This document shows, piece after piece, positions 34,381 to 43,896 of a stretch of 64,000 bases of DNA. The stretch covers positions 812,945-876,944 of the forward strand of contig NZ_VSDO01000004.1 in the NCBI RefSeq assembly GCF_008084145.1. The letters are read 5' to 3'. Position 1 is the stretch's first letter; every line of letters starts with the position of its first letter. The notes beneath the pieces were generated by a model. It was given only the letters and a program-made list of their open reading frames with translations, did no database searches and was not told where the DNA came from. Origin of the DNA: Paenibacillus faecis. Lineage in GTDB: Bacteria; Bacillota; Bacilli; Paenibacillales; Paenibacillaceae. The translations under genes were made by a program, and so were the position numbers.

Positions 34381-34409
34381 TTGTCTATTAAGTGTAAGAT
34401 TCCTATTAA
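34381..34409 (+). promoter_or_regulatory. Candidate promoter of the GH65 operon
   Basis: TTGTCT (34381-34386) and TATTAA (34404-34409) are 17 bases apart. The rest of the gap up to 34539 shows an imperfect dyad around GTAAGCGGCTTTAC (34502-34515) that recalls, but does not fit, a catabolite response element. Confidence 0.35.
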
Positions 34410-34538
34410 ACAGGAGGTTCCCCTTCAACTTCGTAAAATCGCACATAAGCTCATTAGACATGGACATTCGGCAAACTCTGCCGTTCCGCTAAGCTGAATG
34501 GGTAAGCGGCTTTACTATGCAGAAGGAGAGGACGGAGC

Positions 34539-36842
34539 ATGCCGAAAATCGCGGACAGATATTTGCACATCGATCCATGGAAGGTGGTGGAGGAAGGTTT
34601 TGACCGGGGACGAAACCGGGTGTCCGAATCTATTTTTTCACTGGGAAACGAATATATGGGGGTTAGGGGTTATCCGGAGGAGGGCTATAGCGGTGATTCG
34701 CTGCTCGGCAGCTATTTTAACGGGCTTTTTGAAGAAAGCCCCGTCACGGCCCATTACAAAGGGATCATCAAATCGCTGCGGTTTATGGTCAACGCGGTGG
34801 ATTGGCTGCATACGCGGATTGAGCTGGACGGGGAGCCGCTGGATCTGGCGGAGAGCCGATTTAGCGGGTTTCGTCGCGAGCTGGATTTCCGCACCGGGAT
34901 CTATATCCGGGAGTTCGTCTGGCATCTGGCCGGGGGAAAAGACCTGAAGCTCTCTTTTGAGCGTCTGGTCAGCATGAAGGTGAGCTATCTCGGTTGCCAG
35001 CGGATCACGTTTGAGCCGCTGAACTTTTCCGGTACGGTCAACGTGCGGACGGGCTTGGATTTCGCCGTCATTCATGAAGACCGGGAGCGCGGCTACTGGG
35101 AGGCGATAAAGGAAGGGGAAGAAAGCGGAATCGTGGCCATGCTGGGCCAAACGGCAACCACCGGCAACCGCCTGTTCTCCGCATTCCGCATTGAGGCACC
35201 GGACGCGCTGGAGAACAAGCCGGTCCAGAGTGACCGGTTTATCGGCCGGGATCTGGTGCTGAAGCTTACGCAAGGCGCTCGGACGGTGCTGGACAAACTC
35301 GTCGTCAACGTCGCCCAAAAGGACGGTTCCGCTACGGCCGATGCGGTTTGGCGAACGGGGATGGAACACGCCAAGCGGTACACGCGGGACGGTTATGATG
35401 CGGCGGCCGCGGAGCAGCGGGCGTATTGGGCCGGAGTCTGGGCGGATTCGGATATCGTGATCGAAGGGGATCCGGAAAATCAGCAGGGCATCCGCTTCTG
35501 TATTTTTCAGCTGTATCAGACCTACCACGGGGATAATCCCGGCTTCAACATCGGCGCGAAAGGTTTGACAGGGGAGGCTTACCGGGGACTGGCTTTTTGG
35601 GATACAGAATCGTACTGCCTGCCGTTCTATATTTTCAACAATCCGAAAGCGGCGAAAAGCCTGCTGGAATTCCGCTACAAAACGCTTCCCGAGGCGCTGA
35701 AACGGGCGAAAGAGCTGGACTGCGAAGGGGCGTTTTATCCGATCGCCACGATCGACGGAACCGAGAGCTGCGACCTGTGGCAGCATTCCAATTTGCAGCT
35801 TCATGTCGGCACGGCGGTGGCGTACGGGCTGCGCCATTATGTGAGCATGACCGGAGACAAAGCGTTTTTGTACGAAAAAGGCGCGGAAATGCTGATTCAA
35901 ATCAGCCGCTTTTACGCTACGCGGGGGCAGTGGGGACAAAAGACTGGGCAATTCGGTTACTTCGGCGTCATGGGCCCGGATGAGTTCCAACTGATGGTCA
36001 ACAACAACTGCTACATCAATTTCATGGCCAAAAAACTGTTCGAATACACGCTGGAGGTGTTGGATGAGCTGCAAAGCGAGTCTCCGGCGGCTTACGGCGA
36101 ACTGGCGGTCCGGCTTGGCCTGACGGAGGAAGAGCAGGACGATTGGAGGAAGAAGGCCAAGCATATGAAAATTCCGCGGGATGACCGGACGGGAGTTTAC
36201 GAGGAACATGACGGCTTTTTCGATCTGCCGCATCTTGATATCCAGTCCATTCCGGTCACGGAGTTTCCGCTGTATTCGCATTGGTCGTACGACCGGCTTT
36301 ACCGCTATGACATGATCAAGCAGCCGGACGTGCTGATGTTTATGTTCCTGTACAGCGGCGAGTTTACGGCGGAGGAAAAGCGGATGAACTACGATTACTA
36401 CGAGCCCCGCTGCATTCACGAGTCGTCCTTGTCACCGTCGATCCATTCGATTCTGGCGGCGGAAATCGGGCGTTCGGAGGAGGCTTACAAGTTTTTTGAA
36501 TTCGCCACCCGCCTCGATTTGGACAACTATAACCGCAACACGCGGGAGGGGCTGCACACGACCTCGATCGCCGCGGCCTGGATGAACATCGTTTACGGGT
36601 TCGGGGGGATGCGCTCCGACGGGGATCGGCTCTCTTTAAGCCCGAGCATCCCGGAGCGCTGGACCGGTTACCGGTTCCCGATCACGTACCAGGGGGCAAA
36701 GGTGTTCGTCGAGGTGGATCAGGAGCAGGTGTCCATCCGGGCGGCTTCCGGCGGTGAAGTGGAGATGACGGTCTACGGGGAGATTTGCCGCGTTGATGAG
36801 ACGGGTATCCGGGTGCCGCTGCGGAAGGCGGCAGTGCGATGA
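34539..36842 (+). CDS. GH65 family disaccharide phosphorylase, first copy
   Basis: This 767-residue enzyme belongs to glycoside hydrolase family 65, which splits alpha-glucosides with phosphate to give beta-glucose 1-phosphate. The N-terminal domain starts like maltose phosphorylases (SESIFSLGNEYMGVRGY, EEGYSGDSLLGSYFNG). The (alpha/alpha)6 barrel holds GLAFWDTESYCLPFYIFNNP, the general acid E482 in MGPDEFQLMVNNNCY and the phosphate-site stretch HESSLSPSIHSILAAEIG. The linkage specificity (maltose, kojibiose, trehalose, nigerose or other) cannot be read. AAGGAGAGGA precedes the ATG. It overlaps the second GH65 gene by 4 bases. Confidence 0.93.
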   Translation: MPKIADRYLHIDPWKVVEEGFDRGRNRVSESIFSLGNEYMGVRGYPEEGYSGDSLLGSYFNGLFEESPVTAHYKGIIKSLRFMVNAVDWLHTRIELDGEPLDLAESRFSGFRRELDFRTGIYIREFVWHLAGGKDLKLSFERLVSMKVSYLGCQRITFEPLNFSGTVNVRTGLDFAVIHEDRERGYWEAIKEGEESGIVAMLGQTATTGNRLFSAFRIEAPDALENKPVQSDRFIGRDLVLKLTQGARTVLDKLVVNVAQKDGSATADAVWRTGMEHAKRYTRDGYDAAAAEQRAYWAGVWADSDIVIEGDPENQQGIRFCIFQLYQTYHGDNPGFNIGAKGLTGEAYRGLAFWDTESYCLPFYIFNNPKAAKSLLEFRYKTLPEALKRAKELDCEGAFYPIATIDGTESCDLWQHSNLQLHVGTAVAYGLRHYVSMTGDKAFLYEKGAEMLIQISRFYATRGQWGQKTGQFGYFGVMGPDEFQLMVNNNCYINFMAKKLFEYTLEVLDELQSESPAAYGELAVRLGLTEEEQDDWRKKAKHMKIPRDDRTGVYEEHDGFFDLPHLDIQSIPVTEFPLYSHWSYDRLYRYDMIKQPDVLMFMFLYSGEFTAEEKRMNYDYYEPRCIHESSLSPSIHSILAAEIGRSEEAYKFFEFATRLDLDNYNRNTREGLHTTSIAAAWMNIVYGFGGMRSDGDRLSLSPSIPERWTGYRFPITYQGAKVFVEVDQEQVSIRAASGGEVEMTVYGEICRVDETGIRVPLRKAAVR

Positions 36843-39178
36843 GCTGGGTCGTGAAAGAACGCGGGTTCGACCCGGGCAGGATAACGGCGAACGGCAACAA
36901 ATTTATGATCGGCAACGGGGTTTTGGGGTATCGAGGAACGCTGGAGGAGTTCGGCAAAGAGGAATTAACCGCTACGATCGTTGCCGGGCTGTACGACAGG
37001 GTCGGACACAAATGGCGTGAGCCGGTGAACGCGCCGAACGGGCTGGCGATGGCGCTGCGTTGGGACGGGGCGCCTTTCGACGTGCTGAGCGGCGGGGCGG
37101 GTGAGCATGTCGGCCCCGCTCCGGAACCGCTCGAGCACGAGCAGTCGCTGGATCTCCGCCATGCGGTCCACCGGCGGCGGACAACGTACCGCACGGCGGA
37201 CGAAGCGCAGGTGACGGTCACCTCGGAGCGGTTTTGCAGCGCGGCCCGGCCGCATTTGATCGTCAACCGGATTTCCGTGGAGAGCAGCCGGGACGGCATA
37301 CTTACGATCGTCACGGGCATCGACGGCGACGTGTGGGATATCAACGGACCGCATCTGGAGCGGCTGGAAACCGGGAGCGACAAGGATGAATCCGGGGACG
37401 TGCTGACGCTCACCGGATGGACGCATGAACGGAACGTGCCGGTTTCCGTGGCGGAGGCGGTGGATGACGGGTTCGGGAAGCAGCAAGAGCGGCAGCTTCT
37501 CCGCGGGGAGACCGCGATCCGGCGTACACTGCGTTTGAACTGTCGAGCCGGGACCACCTATGCCTGGACGAAATACGTCTCCGTGTTCACCGGTCTGGAC
37601 AAGACGGGGGAGGAGGCGGGCGATCCCCGTTTGGCGGCAATCGCGTCCAGCCGGGAAGCGCGGGGACTGGGTTACGACCGGCTGCTGCGCGAGCATGCCG
37701 AGCGGTGGGAGCGCATATGGGACGCGACGGACATCGTGGTCGAAGGCGATGAGGAAGCGCAGTTGGCGCTGCGCTACAGCATGTACCAGCTGCATATCAT
37801 CGCGCCGGACCGCTCGGAGAAAGTGTCGATCCCGGCCCGCGGATTATCCGGCCAGGTCTACAAAGGCGCGGTGTTCTGGGATACGGAGATGTTCATGCTC
37901 CCGTTCTTCCTGCACACCCGGCCGGAGGTGGCCCGGAATCTGATGATGTACCGGGTACACACGCTGGACGGAGCGCGGCGCAAAGCGGCGGAGTACGGCT
38001 ATGGCGGAGCTTTTTACGCCTGGGAAAGCCAGGAGACGGGCGACGACGCCTGCACGCTGTTCAACGTGAACGACGTGTTTACCGGCCGTCCGATGCGTAC
38101 TTACTTCCGCGATAAGCAGGTGCATATCAGCGCGGATGTGGCGTACGGCATCTGGCAGTATTACAAGTTTACCGGAGACGAAAGCCTCCTGTTGGACGGG
38201 GGAGCGGAAGTAGTGTGGGAGTGCGCCGTGTTTTTTTACACGTACGGCTATTTCAACCCGCGGAAGCAGCGGTACGAAATTCTCGACGTCACCGGACCCG
38301 ACGAATACCATGAACGGGTGAACAACAACGCGTTCACGAACCGGATGGTCAAATTGTGCCTCCGCATCGCCCTTGATGCGCTCGATCTGTTGAGAGACCG
38401 CGATCCGAGCCGTTATGAGGCGCTGCTCTCGGGCGCTTCCGTCCGGCCGGAGCAAATCCGGGAGATGCACGACAGTTTGTATGTGCCGGAGCCGGATGCC
38501 GAGAGCGGGCTGATCGAGCAGTTCGACGGGTATTACACCCTGGAGGATGTCTCCCTGGCGGACCTGAAATCGAGAATGTTGAACCCGCACGAATACCTGG
38601 GGGGCGGGAACGGCCTGGCGACGACGACGCAAATATTGAAGCAGGCCGACGTGGTGCTGATGCTGCATTTGTTCAAGGACTGCTTCGACCCGGCCGTCAA
38701 AAAAGCCAACTGGGCGTACTACGAACCGCGCACCGAACACGGCTCCAGTTTGAGCTCGTGCATTTACGCGCTGGTGGCGGCGGACATCGGAGTACCGGAC
38801 TGGGCGTATCCGTACTTCATGCGGACGGCGACGATCGACTTGACCGGGGAATCCAAGCAGTACGTCGGCGACCTTTACATCGGCGGCACGCATCCCGCGG
38901 CGAACGGCGGGGCCTGGATGGCCGCCGTGTTGGGCTTCGCGGGGCTTCGGTACGATGGCGGCAAGGCGACGCTGAAGCCGGCTCTGCCTTCCTCCTGGCG
39001 GGCCGTAGAGTTCCCGGTCCGCCTCCGCCAAGGCGCGTATCGGATTCGCGTCGAGCGGGAAGCGCTCGTGATTACGGCGGAAGCGGGCAATCCGGAGCCG
39101 CTGCCGGTTGAGGCGGGCGGACGGGAGTTTGCCGTGGCGCCGGGCCAAGAAATTCATGTGTCGACGATATCATCATAA
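36839..39178 (+). CDS. GH65 family disaccharide phosphorylase, second copy
   Basis: This 779-residue GH65 protein is clearly different from its neighbour. It starts with NGNKFMIGNGVLGYRGTLEE and REPVNAPNGLAMALRWDG, a style I associate with nigerose/kojibiose-type phosphorylases, though this is from memory. The barrel has GAVFWDTEMFMLPFFLHTRP, the general acid E489 in DVTGPDEYHERVNNNAF and the phosphate-site EHGSSLSSCIYALVAADIG. Translation is coupled to the first copy (ATGA overlap), and pgmB follows 14 bases on. Two unlike phosphorylases in one operon suggest a substrate with two linkages or two related substrates. Confidence 0.92.
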   Translation: MSWVVKERGFDPGRITANGNKFMIGNGVLGYRGTLEEFGKEELTATIVAGLYDRVGHKWREPVNAPNGLAMALRWDGAPFDVLSGGAGEHVGPAPEPLEHEQSLDLRHAVHRRRTTYRTADEAQVTVTSERFCSAARPHLIVNRISVESSRDGILTIVTGIDGDVWDINGPHLERLETGSDKDESGDVLTLTGWTHERNVPVSVAEAVDDGFGKQQERQLLRGETAIRRTLRLNCRAGTTYAWTKYVSVFTGLDKTGEEAGDPRLAAIASSREARGLGYDRLLREHAERWERIWDATDIVVEGDEEAQLALRYSMYQLHIIAPDRSEKVSIPARGLSGQVYKGAVFWDTEMFMLPFFLHTRPEVARNLMMYRVHTLDGARRKAAEYGYGGAFYAWESQETGDDACTLFNVNDVFTGRPMRTYFRDKQVHISADVAYGIWQYYKFTGDESLLLDGGAEVVWECAVFFYTYGYFNPRKQRYEILDVTGPDEYHERVNNNAFTNRMVKLCLRIALDALDLLRDRDPSRYEALLSGASVRPEQIREMHDSLYVPEPDAESGLIEQFDGYYTLEDVSLADLKSRMLNPHEYLGGGNGLATTTQILKQADVVLMLHLFKDCFDPAVKKANWAYYEPRTEHGSSLSSCIYALVAADIGVPDWAYPYFMRTATIDLTGESKQYVGDLYIGGTHPAANGGAWMAAVLGFAGLRYDGGKATLKPALPSSWRAVEFPVRLRQGAYRIRVEREALVITAEAGNPEPLPVEAGGREFAVAPGQEIHVSTISS

Positions 39179-39192
39179 GGGAGAATGGAATC

Positions 39193-39834
39193 ATGCTAAA
39201 CACGATGAAAGGGGCGATCTTCGATCTCGACGGCGTGATCGTCGATACGGCCAAATATCACTATTTGGCCTGGCGTTCGCTGGCGCGCCGGCTCGGCTTC
39301 GAGTTTACGGAAGCCGATAATGAACGGCTGAAAGGCGTCAGCCGGATGGAGTCGCTGCGCATCCTGCTCGAGGTAGGCGGCGCGATAGCGACGGAGGAAG
39401 AACGCGAGGAGATGGCCGCGGATAAAAACCGGGAATACGTCGAGTATATCTCGAAGCTGGAGCCGTCGGAAATATTGCCCGGAGCCAGGGATTATCTGCT
39501 CCAACTGCGCGGCCGGGGCGTGAAGATCGCCCTGGGCTCGGCGAGCAAAAACGCCGGGTTCATTCTATCCCGGCTCGGTATCGCGGAGCTGTTCGACGCG
39601 GTCATCGACGGCACGAAGGTATCCAAGGCGAAGCCGGATCCCGAGGTGTTTCTTGCCGCCAGTGCCGCGCTGGGTCTGCCGCCGTCCGAGTGCGTCGTGT
39701 TCGAGGACGCGGAGGCGGGCGTGCAGGCCGGTAAAGCCGCCGGCTGCCGCGTCGTCGGCATCGGCGACCCGAACATTCTGGCGGCCGCCGACCTTGTCGT
39801 CAGCGGCTTGCATGAACTGGCGGCGAAAAAGTAA
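39193..39834 (+). CDS. pgmB: Beta-phosphoglucomutase
   Basis: This 213-residue HAD-superfamily enzyme converts beta-glucose 1-phosphate, the product of GH65 phosphorylases, to glucose 6-phosphate. The nucleophile D11 and acid/base D13 lie in IFDLDGVIVDTAKYHYLAW. Further motifs are LKGVSRMESLRILLE, ALGSASKNAGFIL, KAKPDPEVFLAA and VVFEDAEAGVQAGKAAG. The ATG follows AAGGGAGA. It completes the phosphorolysis operon, and a terminator follows at once. Confidence 0.95.
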   Translation: MLNTMKGAIFDLDGVIVDTAKYHYLAWRSLARRLGFEFTEADNERLKGVSRMESLRILLEVGGAIATEEEREEMAADKNREYVEYISKLEPSEILPGARDYLLQLRGRGVKIALGSASKNAGFILSRLGIAELFDAVIDGTKVSKAKPDPEVFLAASAALGLPPSECVVFEDAEAGVQAGKAAGCRVVGIGDPNILAAADLVVSGLHELAAKK

Positions 39835-39837
39835 GCG

Positions 39838-39880
39838 AAAGGTTCTCCGATCCGAAGTTCCGGATGGGGAACCTTTTTTT
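39838..39880 (+). terminator. Terminator of the GH65-pgmB operon
   Basis: AAAGGTTCTCCGATCCG pairs with CGGATGGGGAACCTTT and is followed by TTTT. Confidence 0.85.
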
Positions 39881-40041
39881 GATTTGGAGCTTTAGCCAGT
39901 TGAGCGCGCGAAGCGTGCGAAGCAAAAAAACACCTGCTATTCGGGTGGTGTAGTGATGCTTATAGCTAAAAACCATCTGATTGGGTTCGTTATCATAGGA
40001 GTGTTCAAGCTACTACGTATAACGAAAGGTAAGGTGGCTTA

Positions 40042-40080
40042 ATGGCTAATCGAAGTGATATGTCACATACAAAGAGGCGC
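40042..40080 (+). pseudogene. tnpA (IS200-type Y1 transposase) N-terminal remnant
   Basis: After GGTAAGGTGG the codons read MANRSDMSHTK and then diverge. IS200-type TnpA proteins commonly open with a similar Met-Ala-Asn...Ser-His-Thr-Lys stretch before the conserved Tyr-His-Ile-Val-Phe block, which is absent here. The frame runs into the neighbouring repeat and stops near 40146. Confidence 0.4.
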
Positions 40081-40110
40081 CTAGAGTGCTTCCAAGCTTC
40101 CAACCCCAAA

Positions 40111-40261
40111 AAGATGCAAATCTGCAGGCATTTCCAGCGATTTTAGAGAAACGAGCCGGTTTCGTCGAAAATTACTGCAGATTTGCAGGAATTTTGAAAT
40201 TTTTGGCCCTAAACAAGAAAAAACATGTACATATGCAGGAATTCTATATTATCAAGGTTGT
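40111..40261. repeat. Short-palindrome repeat, copy 1
   Basis: It starts with AAGATGCAAATCTGCAGG and contains the inverted unit CTGCAGATTTGCAGG (40175-40189), ending at ATGCAGGAATTCTA and ATCAAGGTTG. A close relative with one additional unit lies at 49726-49926. It is inserted in, or replaces, the middle of the IS-like relic. The following stretch 40426-40652 holds no gene that I can see. Confidence 0.7.
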
Positions 40262-40652
40262 CTGAAGGGGGGCTAGTAATCATCGCGCCCCTTCAGGGGG
40301 AGGCAAAAGCGGCAACGGCATAGTAGCTTGAACGTAGTGAAAGCTAGCGCCTTTAGACGCAAGCTGGTAATAAAGGCTTATAGCCTTAGAGCAAACCACC
40401 CATTTGACGGGTGCTTATGGTTGCAGGAATATGGCGTTACCGTCCTTCTTCCACCTCATATTGGCTTCAATTCAAATTGATACTGGCAAAACGCCGGAAA
40501 TGCCCTACACTAAGAGAAACGGCCCGTCCCAGGCATCCTTGTTGAACGCCGCGCCGCGCGAATCATAGGAACCGCCACAGTTTCCGTAGAAACGCGCATA
40601 CTTACGGGTTTTCCGTCTTGCTATAGTTAAAGTGACCGGGGGTGCATGGCAG

Positions 40653-42467
40653 GTGAATTCCGGATTCAAAAATCCGTTGACACAAATCGGTTTAAAGCAG
40701 CAGCTGATCCTGGTGTTTCTGGTGCTGGTCGTCCCTTTGTTCATTTTGAACTCCTATGGCAACTACCGGGCGGACCAAATTTTAAAACGAAATGTTTCCG
40801 ACGCCTATATGGAACTGAACAAACAAAACTTTAAACTGATCAGCCGGGATATCGAATCGATCAACAAGGTGACTTCGACCGTATTCCAACATCCGTTGGT
40901 GCAGCAGTTAAATCCGGCCGAGGACGAGAGCATGCTCGAACGGGTCAAAAATTACGAGCGGCTGGAAAATTTGCTGAACAGCTATTCCGCGGAGAGCAAT
41001 CAGCAGGCGCCGCTTTATTACTCGCTTTTCGTGTATGACCCGACGAACTCGTATTCCTTCGCGCCGTATTATCCGGAGTCCCGGAAGGCGGGAGGGTATT
41101 TTTTCAACGAGCGGGAGAAGCCGGAATGGTTCGATGAAGCCGTCGCCAAGAAAGGGAACGGCTATTTGCGGTTGATCGAGCACTTGTCGCCGCCGAACCG
41201 AGGGCAGAAAAACCAGCGTACGCTCGCTTACATCCGGGCGATCAACAATATCGCCAAGGGCGGCACGATCGGCGTGCTGGTCGTCACGAACGTGGACGCG
41301 CGCATCGGGGAGTCGCTGCAGACGGTTTCCATCCCCGAAGGCGAGCTTTACTTCACGGACTGGGACAACCGGATCCTGACGTCGACCGTTCCTGGAGCGG
41401 GCCGGGTGCTGGAGCTGCCACGGGAAGCGGGGACGGCTGCGGGGGATTCCATGATTGGGGCCAAGGACGTTATTACGGATGATTTTATTTACGTCATTAA
41501 CTATAACGCCATGTTCAAGCATAAGCTGATCTATAAAATTCCGCTCAAGGCGCTGTTACAGCAGCAAAACGAAATCAAACGGATTATTCTCCTCATTTCC
41601 GTCGTTTATTTTGCGGTAGGGCTGATCATGATCCTTTATTTCTGGCGGGCTTTGATGACGCCGCTGCAAAAATTGGTCTATTTCGTCAGAAGATACGAAC
41701 CGGGCAAGGTGGTGCCGCAAACCCCGAAATGGCGCCGCAACGACGAGATCAGCGTGCTCGTATCGTCCATTTACGAGATGGCGCGGCGACTGAACGGACT
41801 GGTGCATTACAAATACCAGATGGATATCAAACAGAAAGAGGCTCAACTGCAAATTCTCTACCAGCAGATCAACCCGCATTTGCTCTACAACACGCTGGAA
41901 AGTATCTATTGGAAAAGCACGCTGGAAGGCAACACGGCCTCCGCGGAGATGATCAAGGAATTGTCCAAACTGATGAAAATCAGCCTGAGCCGGGGCAGAG
42001 AGCTGATTACCCTGGGGGAGGAACTGGAGCACGTCACCGCCTACATCAAGCTGCAGGAGCACCGGTACGAGTACGGCTTCAAGGTAACCTGGGACGTTCC
42101 CGCGGCGCTGCACGCGTGCATTATACCGAAAATTACGCTCCAGCCGTTAATTGAGAACGCTATCATTCATGGCGTCAAAAATATGGGCGAAGATGGAGAG
42201 ATCCTCATCCGCGCCAGGGAGCGAGCGGGTCGGGTGGAAATCGCCATCGGGGACAACGGTTATAAGACGGTGGATTTCCCGGCGATCGACAAGCTGCTTA
42301 ACGACGAAAGTCCAAGCCCGTCCGTCGGGTACGGCATCCGTAACATTCATCAGCGGCTCCGTCTGCATTTCGGGACCGAATTCGGCCTGAGATACGAGGC
42401 GCGGGCGGAGGGAGGAACGCTCGTGACCGTCACGCTGCCTGGCCAAACGGAGCCGGCGGAGAAATAA
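40653..42467 (+). CDS. YesM-type sensor histidine kinase
   Basis: This ~604-residue membrane kinase has a first membrane segment near the N-terminus (LILVFLVLVVPLFILNSYG) and an extracellular sensor of about 250 residues. A second segment (IILLISVVYFAVGLIMILYF) and a HAMP-like linker follow. Then comes a His_kinase domain with phosphoacceptor H409 in QQINPHLLYNTLESIYW and an ATPase with LQPLIENAIIHGVKNMG. I prefer GTG 40653, eight bases after GGGGGTG, over the in-frame GTG 40632. The response regulator gene follows 19 bases on. Such pairs usually control adjacent carbohydrate uptake genes. Confidence 0.92.
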   Translation: MNSGFKNPLTQIGLKQQLILVFLVLVVPLFILNSYGNYRADQILKRNVSDAYMELNKQNFKLISRDIESINKVTSTVFQHPLVQQLNPAEDESMLERVKNYERLENLLNSYSAESNQQAPLYYSLFVYDPTNSYSFAPYYPESRKAGGYFFNEREKPEWFDEAVAKKGNGYLRLIEHLSPPNRGQKNQRTLAYIRAINNIAKGGTIGVLVVTNVDARIGESLQTVSIPEGELYFTDWDNRILTSTVPGAGRVLELPREAGTAAGDSMIGAKDVITDDFIYVINYNAMFKHKLIYKIPLKALLQQQNEIKRIILLISVVYFAVGLIMILYFWRALMTPLQKLVYFVRRYEPGKVVPQTPKWRRNDEISVLVSSIYEMARRLNGLVHYKYQMDIKQKEAQLQILYQQINPHLLYNTLESIYWKSTLEGNTASAEMIKELSKLMKISLSRGRELITLGEELEHVTAYIKLQEHRYEYGFKVTWDVPAALHACIIPKITLQPLIENAIIHGVKNMGEDGEILIRARERAGRVEIAIGDNGYKTVDFPAIDKLLNDESPSPSVGYGIRNIHQRLRLHFGTEFGLRYEARAEGGTLVTVTLPGQTEPAEK

Positions 42468-42486
42468 CGAAGTGGGGGAATAGAAC

Positions 42487-43821
42487 ATGTACAACATCCT
42501 GGTTGTGGACGACGAACCGCTCATTTGCAAAGGGCTGGCTGGGCTGCTAACGTCCTCGGGCCTGGGCATCGGGCAAATCATGACGGCCTATAACGGTCAT
42601 GAGGCGCTTGATTATGTCCGAATGGAAGACGTCGACCTGATTGTGACGGACATCCAAATGGGGGAGATGAATGGAATCGAGCTCATGCATCAAGCGAAGA
42701 TGATCAAACCTTGGGTGCAGGCGATCATTATTTCCGCCCATGAGACGTTTCAATACGCTCAGATGGCTATCCGGCTCGGCGCCAAGGATTACCTGATCAA
42801 GCCGCTGAACGGCGAACAGTTTCTCGATTCCGTCCGGAACACGCTGCTAAAGATGGATAAGCCGGTGCCTAGGATGGACGAATGGTTGTCCGGAGACCGG
42901 GAGCATTTTCAGATGGAGGAACTCCACCCGGAGAATGTCGAGCGGCTGAAGCGCCTGCTGGCCGATTCGTCCGAGCTAGCGGAGCCTTATGAAGGGGATG
43001 ATTCGGGAGATATGCGCCCCTTAGGGGTGGCGGGGCCTTATTTTTCCGTGCTGAAACTGAAACTGGCTCTTCCCGGCGGAGAAGCACCGTCGGCATATCG
43101 GGAACGGGATGTCCGGCTGCTGCAGTACGCCGCGTTGAACATCGTCAAGGAGCTGCTGCACCGGGAATGGAACGCATTGTCTTTTTACACGGATGAATTG
43201 GAGATCGCCATCATTATACAGTGGAGCGAAGCGGAATACGCCGAGTCCGGCGTGAACAAGATCAACCAGCTTGAAATGATCGGGCGGACCCTGCACCATC
43301 ATATTCACAAATATTTGGGAATGGGGTGTATCGTCGGAATCAGCCAGATTTTGAAAGGCCCCCGTTTTCTCCGCGAACTTGGCGATCAGGCGGATAAAGC
43401 GATTCTGTGGAGCGGAGAGCATCGGGACTACCATGTGTTTTACTATGGCGACTTCACCTGGCATAACTACGCCGAGGACCCGTCACGGGAAGAACTGAAC
43501 ACGCAAACCAACCGAATCGTGGACGGCGCGAAGGTCTATATTGAACAAAATTACAGACAGAAAGGCCTGACGATTCATGAGGTCGCCAAGAAGAACCACG
43601 TCAGCCCCAATTATCTCAGCTACCTGTTCAAAAAGAATACGGGCCACAATCTGTGGGAATACGTGATCCAGCTGCGGATGGAGGAAAGCAAGTCGCTCAT
43701 CCTGAACACCGACCTGCGCCGTTATGAGATCGCCGAACGGGTCGGGTACGAATCACCGGAGCATTTCAGCAAGATCTTCAAAAAATACTTCGGCGTCAGC
43801 CCCAGCGAGCTGAAGAAGTAA
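42487..43821 (+). CDS. YesN-type response regulator with AraC output domain
   Basis: This 444-residue protein has a receiver domain (VVDDEPLICKGLAGLL, phosphoacceptor D55 in LIVTDIQMGEMNG, conserved Lys in AKDYLIKPL). A ~230-residue central region follows, then a C-terminal AraC DNA-binding domain (GLTIHEVAKKNHVSPNYLSY, FKKNTGHNLWEYVIQLRMEE, IAERVGYESPEHFSKIFKKY). The kinase gene upstream is its partner. It is the likely activator of the ABC importer downstream and perhaps of the GH65 operon. Confidence 0.94.
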   Translation: MYNILVVDDEPLICKGLAGLLTSSGLGIGQIMTAYNGHEALDYVRMEDVDLIVTDIQMGEMNGIELMHQAKMIKPWVQAIIISAHETFQYAQMAIRLGAKDYLIKPLNGEQFLDSVRNTLLKMDKPVPRMDEWLSGDREHFQMEELHPENVERLKRLLADSSELAEPYEGDDSGDMRPLGVAGPYFSVLKLKLALPGGEAPSAYRERDVRLLQYAALNIVKELLHREWNALSFYTDELEIAIIIQWSEAEYAESGVNKINQLEMIGRTLHHHIHKYLGMGCIVGISQILKGPRFLRELGDQADKAILWSGEHRDYHVFYYGDFTWHNYAEDPSREELNTQTNRIVDGAKVYIEQNYRQKGLTIHEVAKKNHVSPNYLSYLFKKNTGHNLWEYVIQLRMEESKSLILNTDLRRYEIAERVGYESPEHFSKIFKKYFGVSPSELKK

Positions 43822-43896
43822 GAAGTAAGATCGGCCATACTTCACATAGTTTTAGACATGTTCGCGGGTAACCCTCTTTTCTACAATTATAGAGGT

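Larger units (their letters stand above)
39931..40425 (+). mobile_element. Decayed IS200/IS605-type element
   Basis: Three pieces in order suggest this. A left-end-like hairpin CACCTGCTATTCGGGTGGTG lies at 39931-39950. A ribosome binding site and the first ~13 codons of a TnpA-like reading frame start at 40042. A right part (40264-40425) is rich in hairpins: CTGAAGGGG/CCCCTTCAG, AAGGCTtatAGCCTT and CACCCATTTGACGGGTG, ending GGTTGCA. The right part resembles tnpB-end/omega-RNA sequences. The body of both transposase genes is missing and a repeat sits in its place. The identification is by pattern memory only. Confidence 0.45.

Noticed and set aside
34495..34520. Catabolite response element before the GH65 operon
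   Set aside because: The dyad has one extra base compared with the cre consensus and lacks its TG and CA ends.
34638..36419. 593-codon open frame on the minus strand opposite the first GH65 gene
   Set aside because: It is the GC-rich antisense shadow of a well-supported gene, has no ribosome binding site and no recognisable motif.
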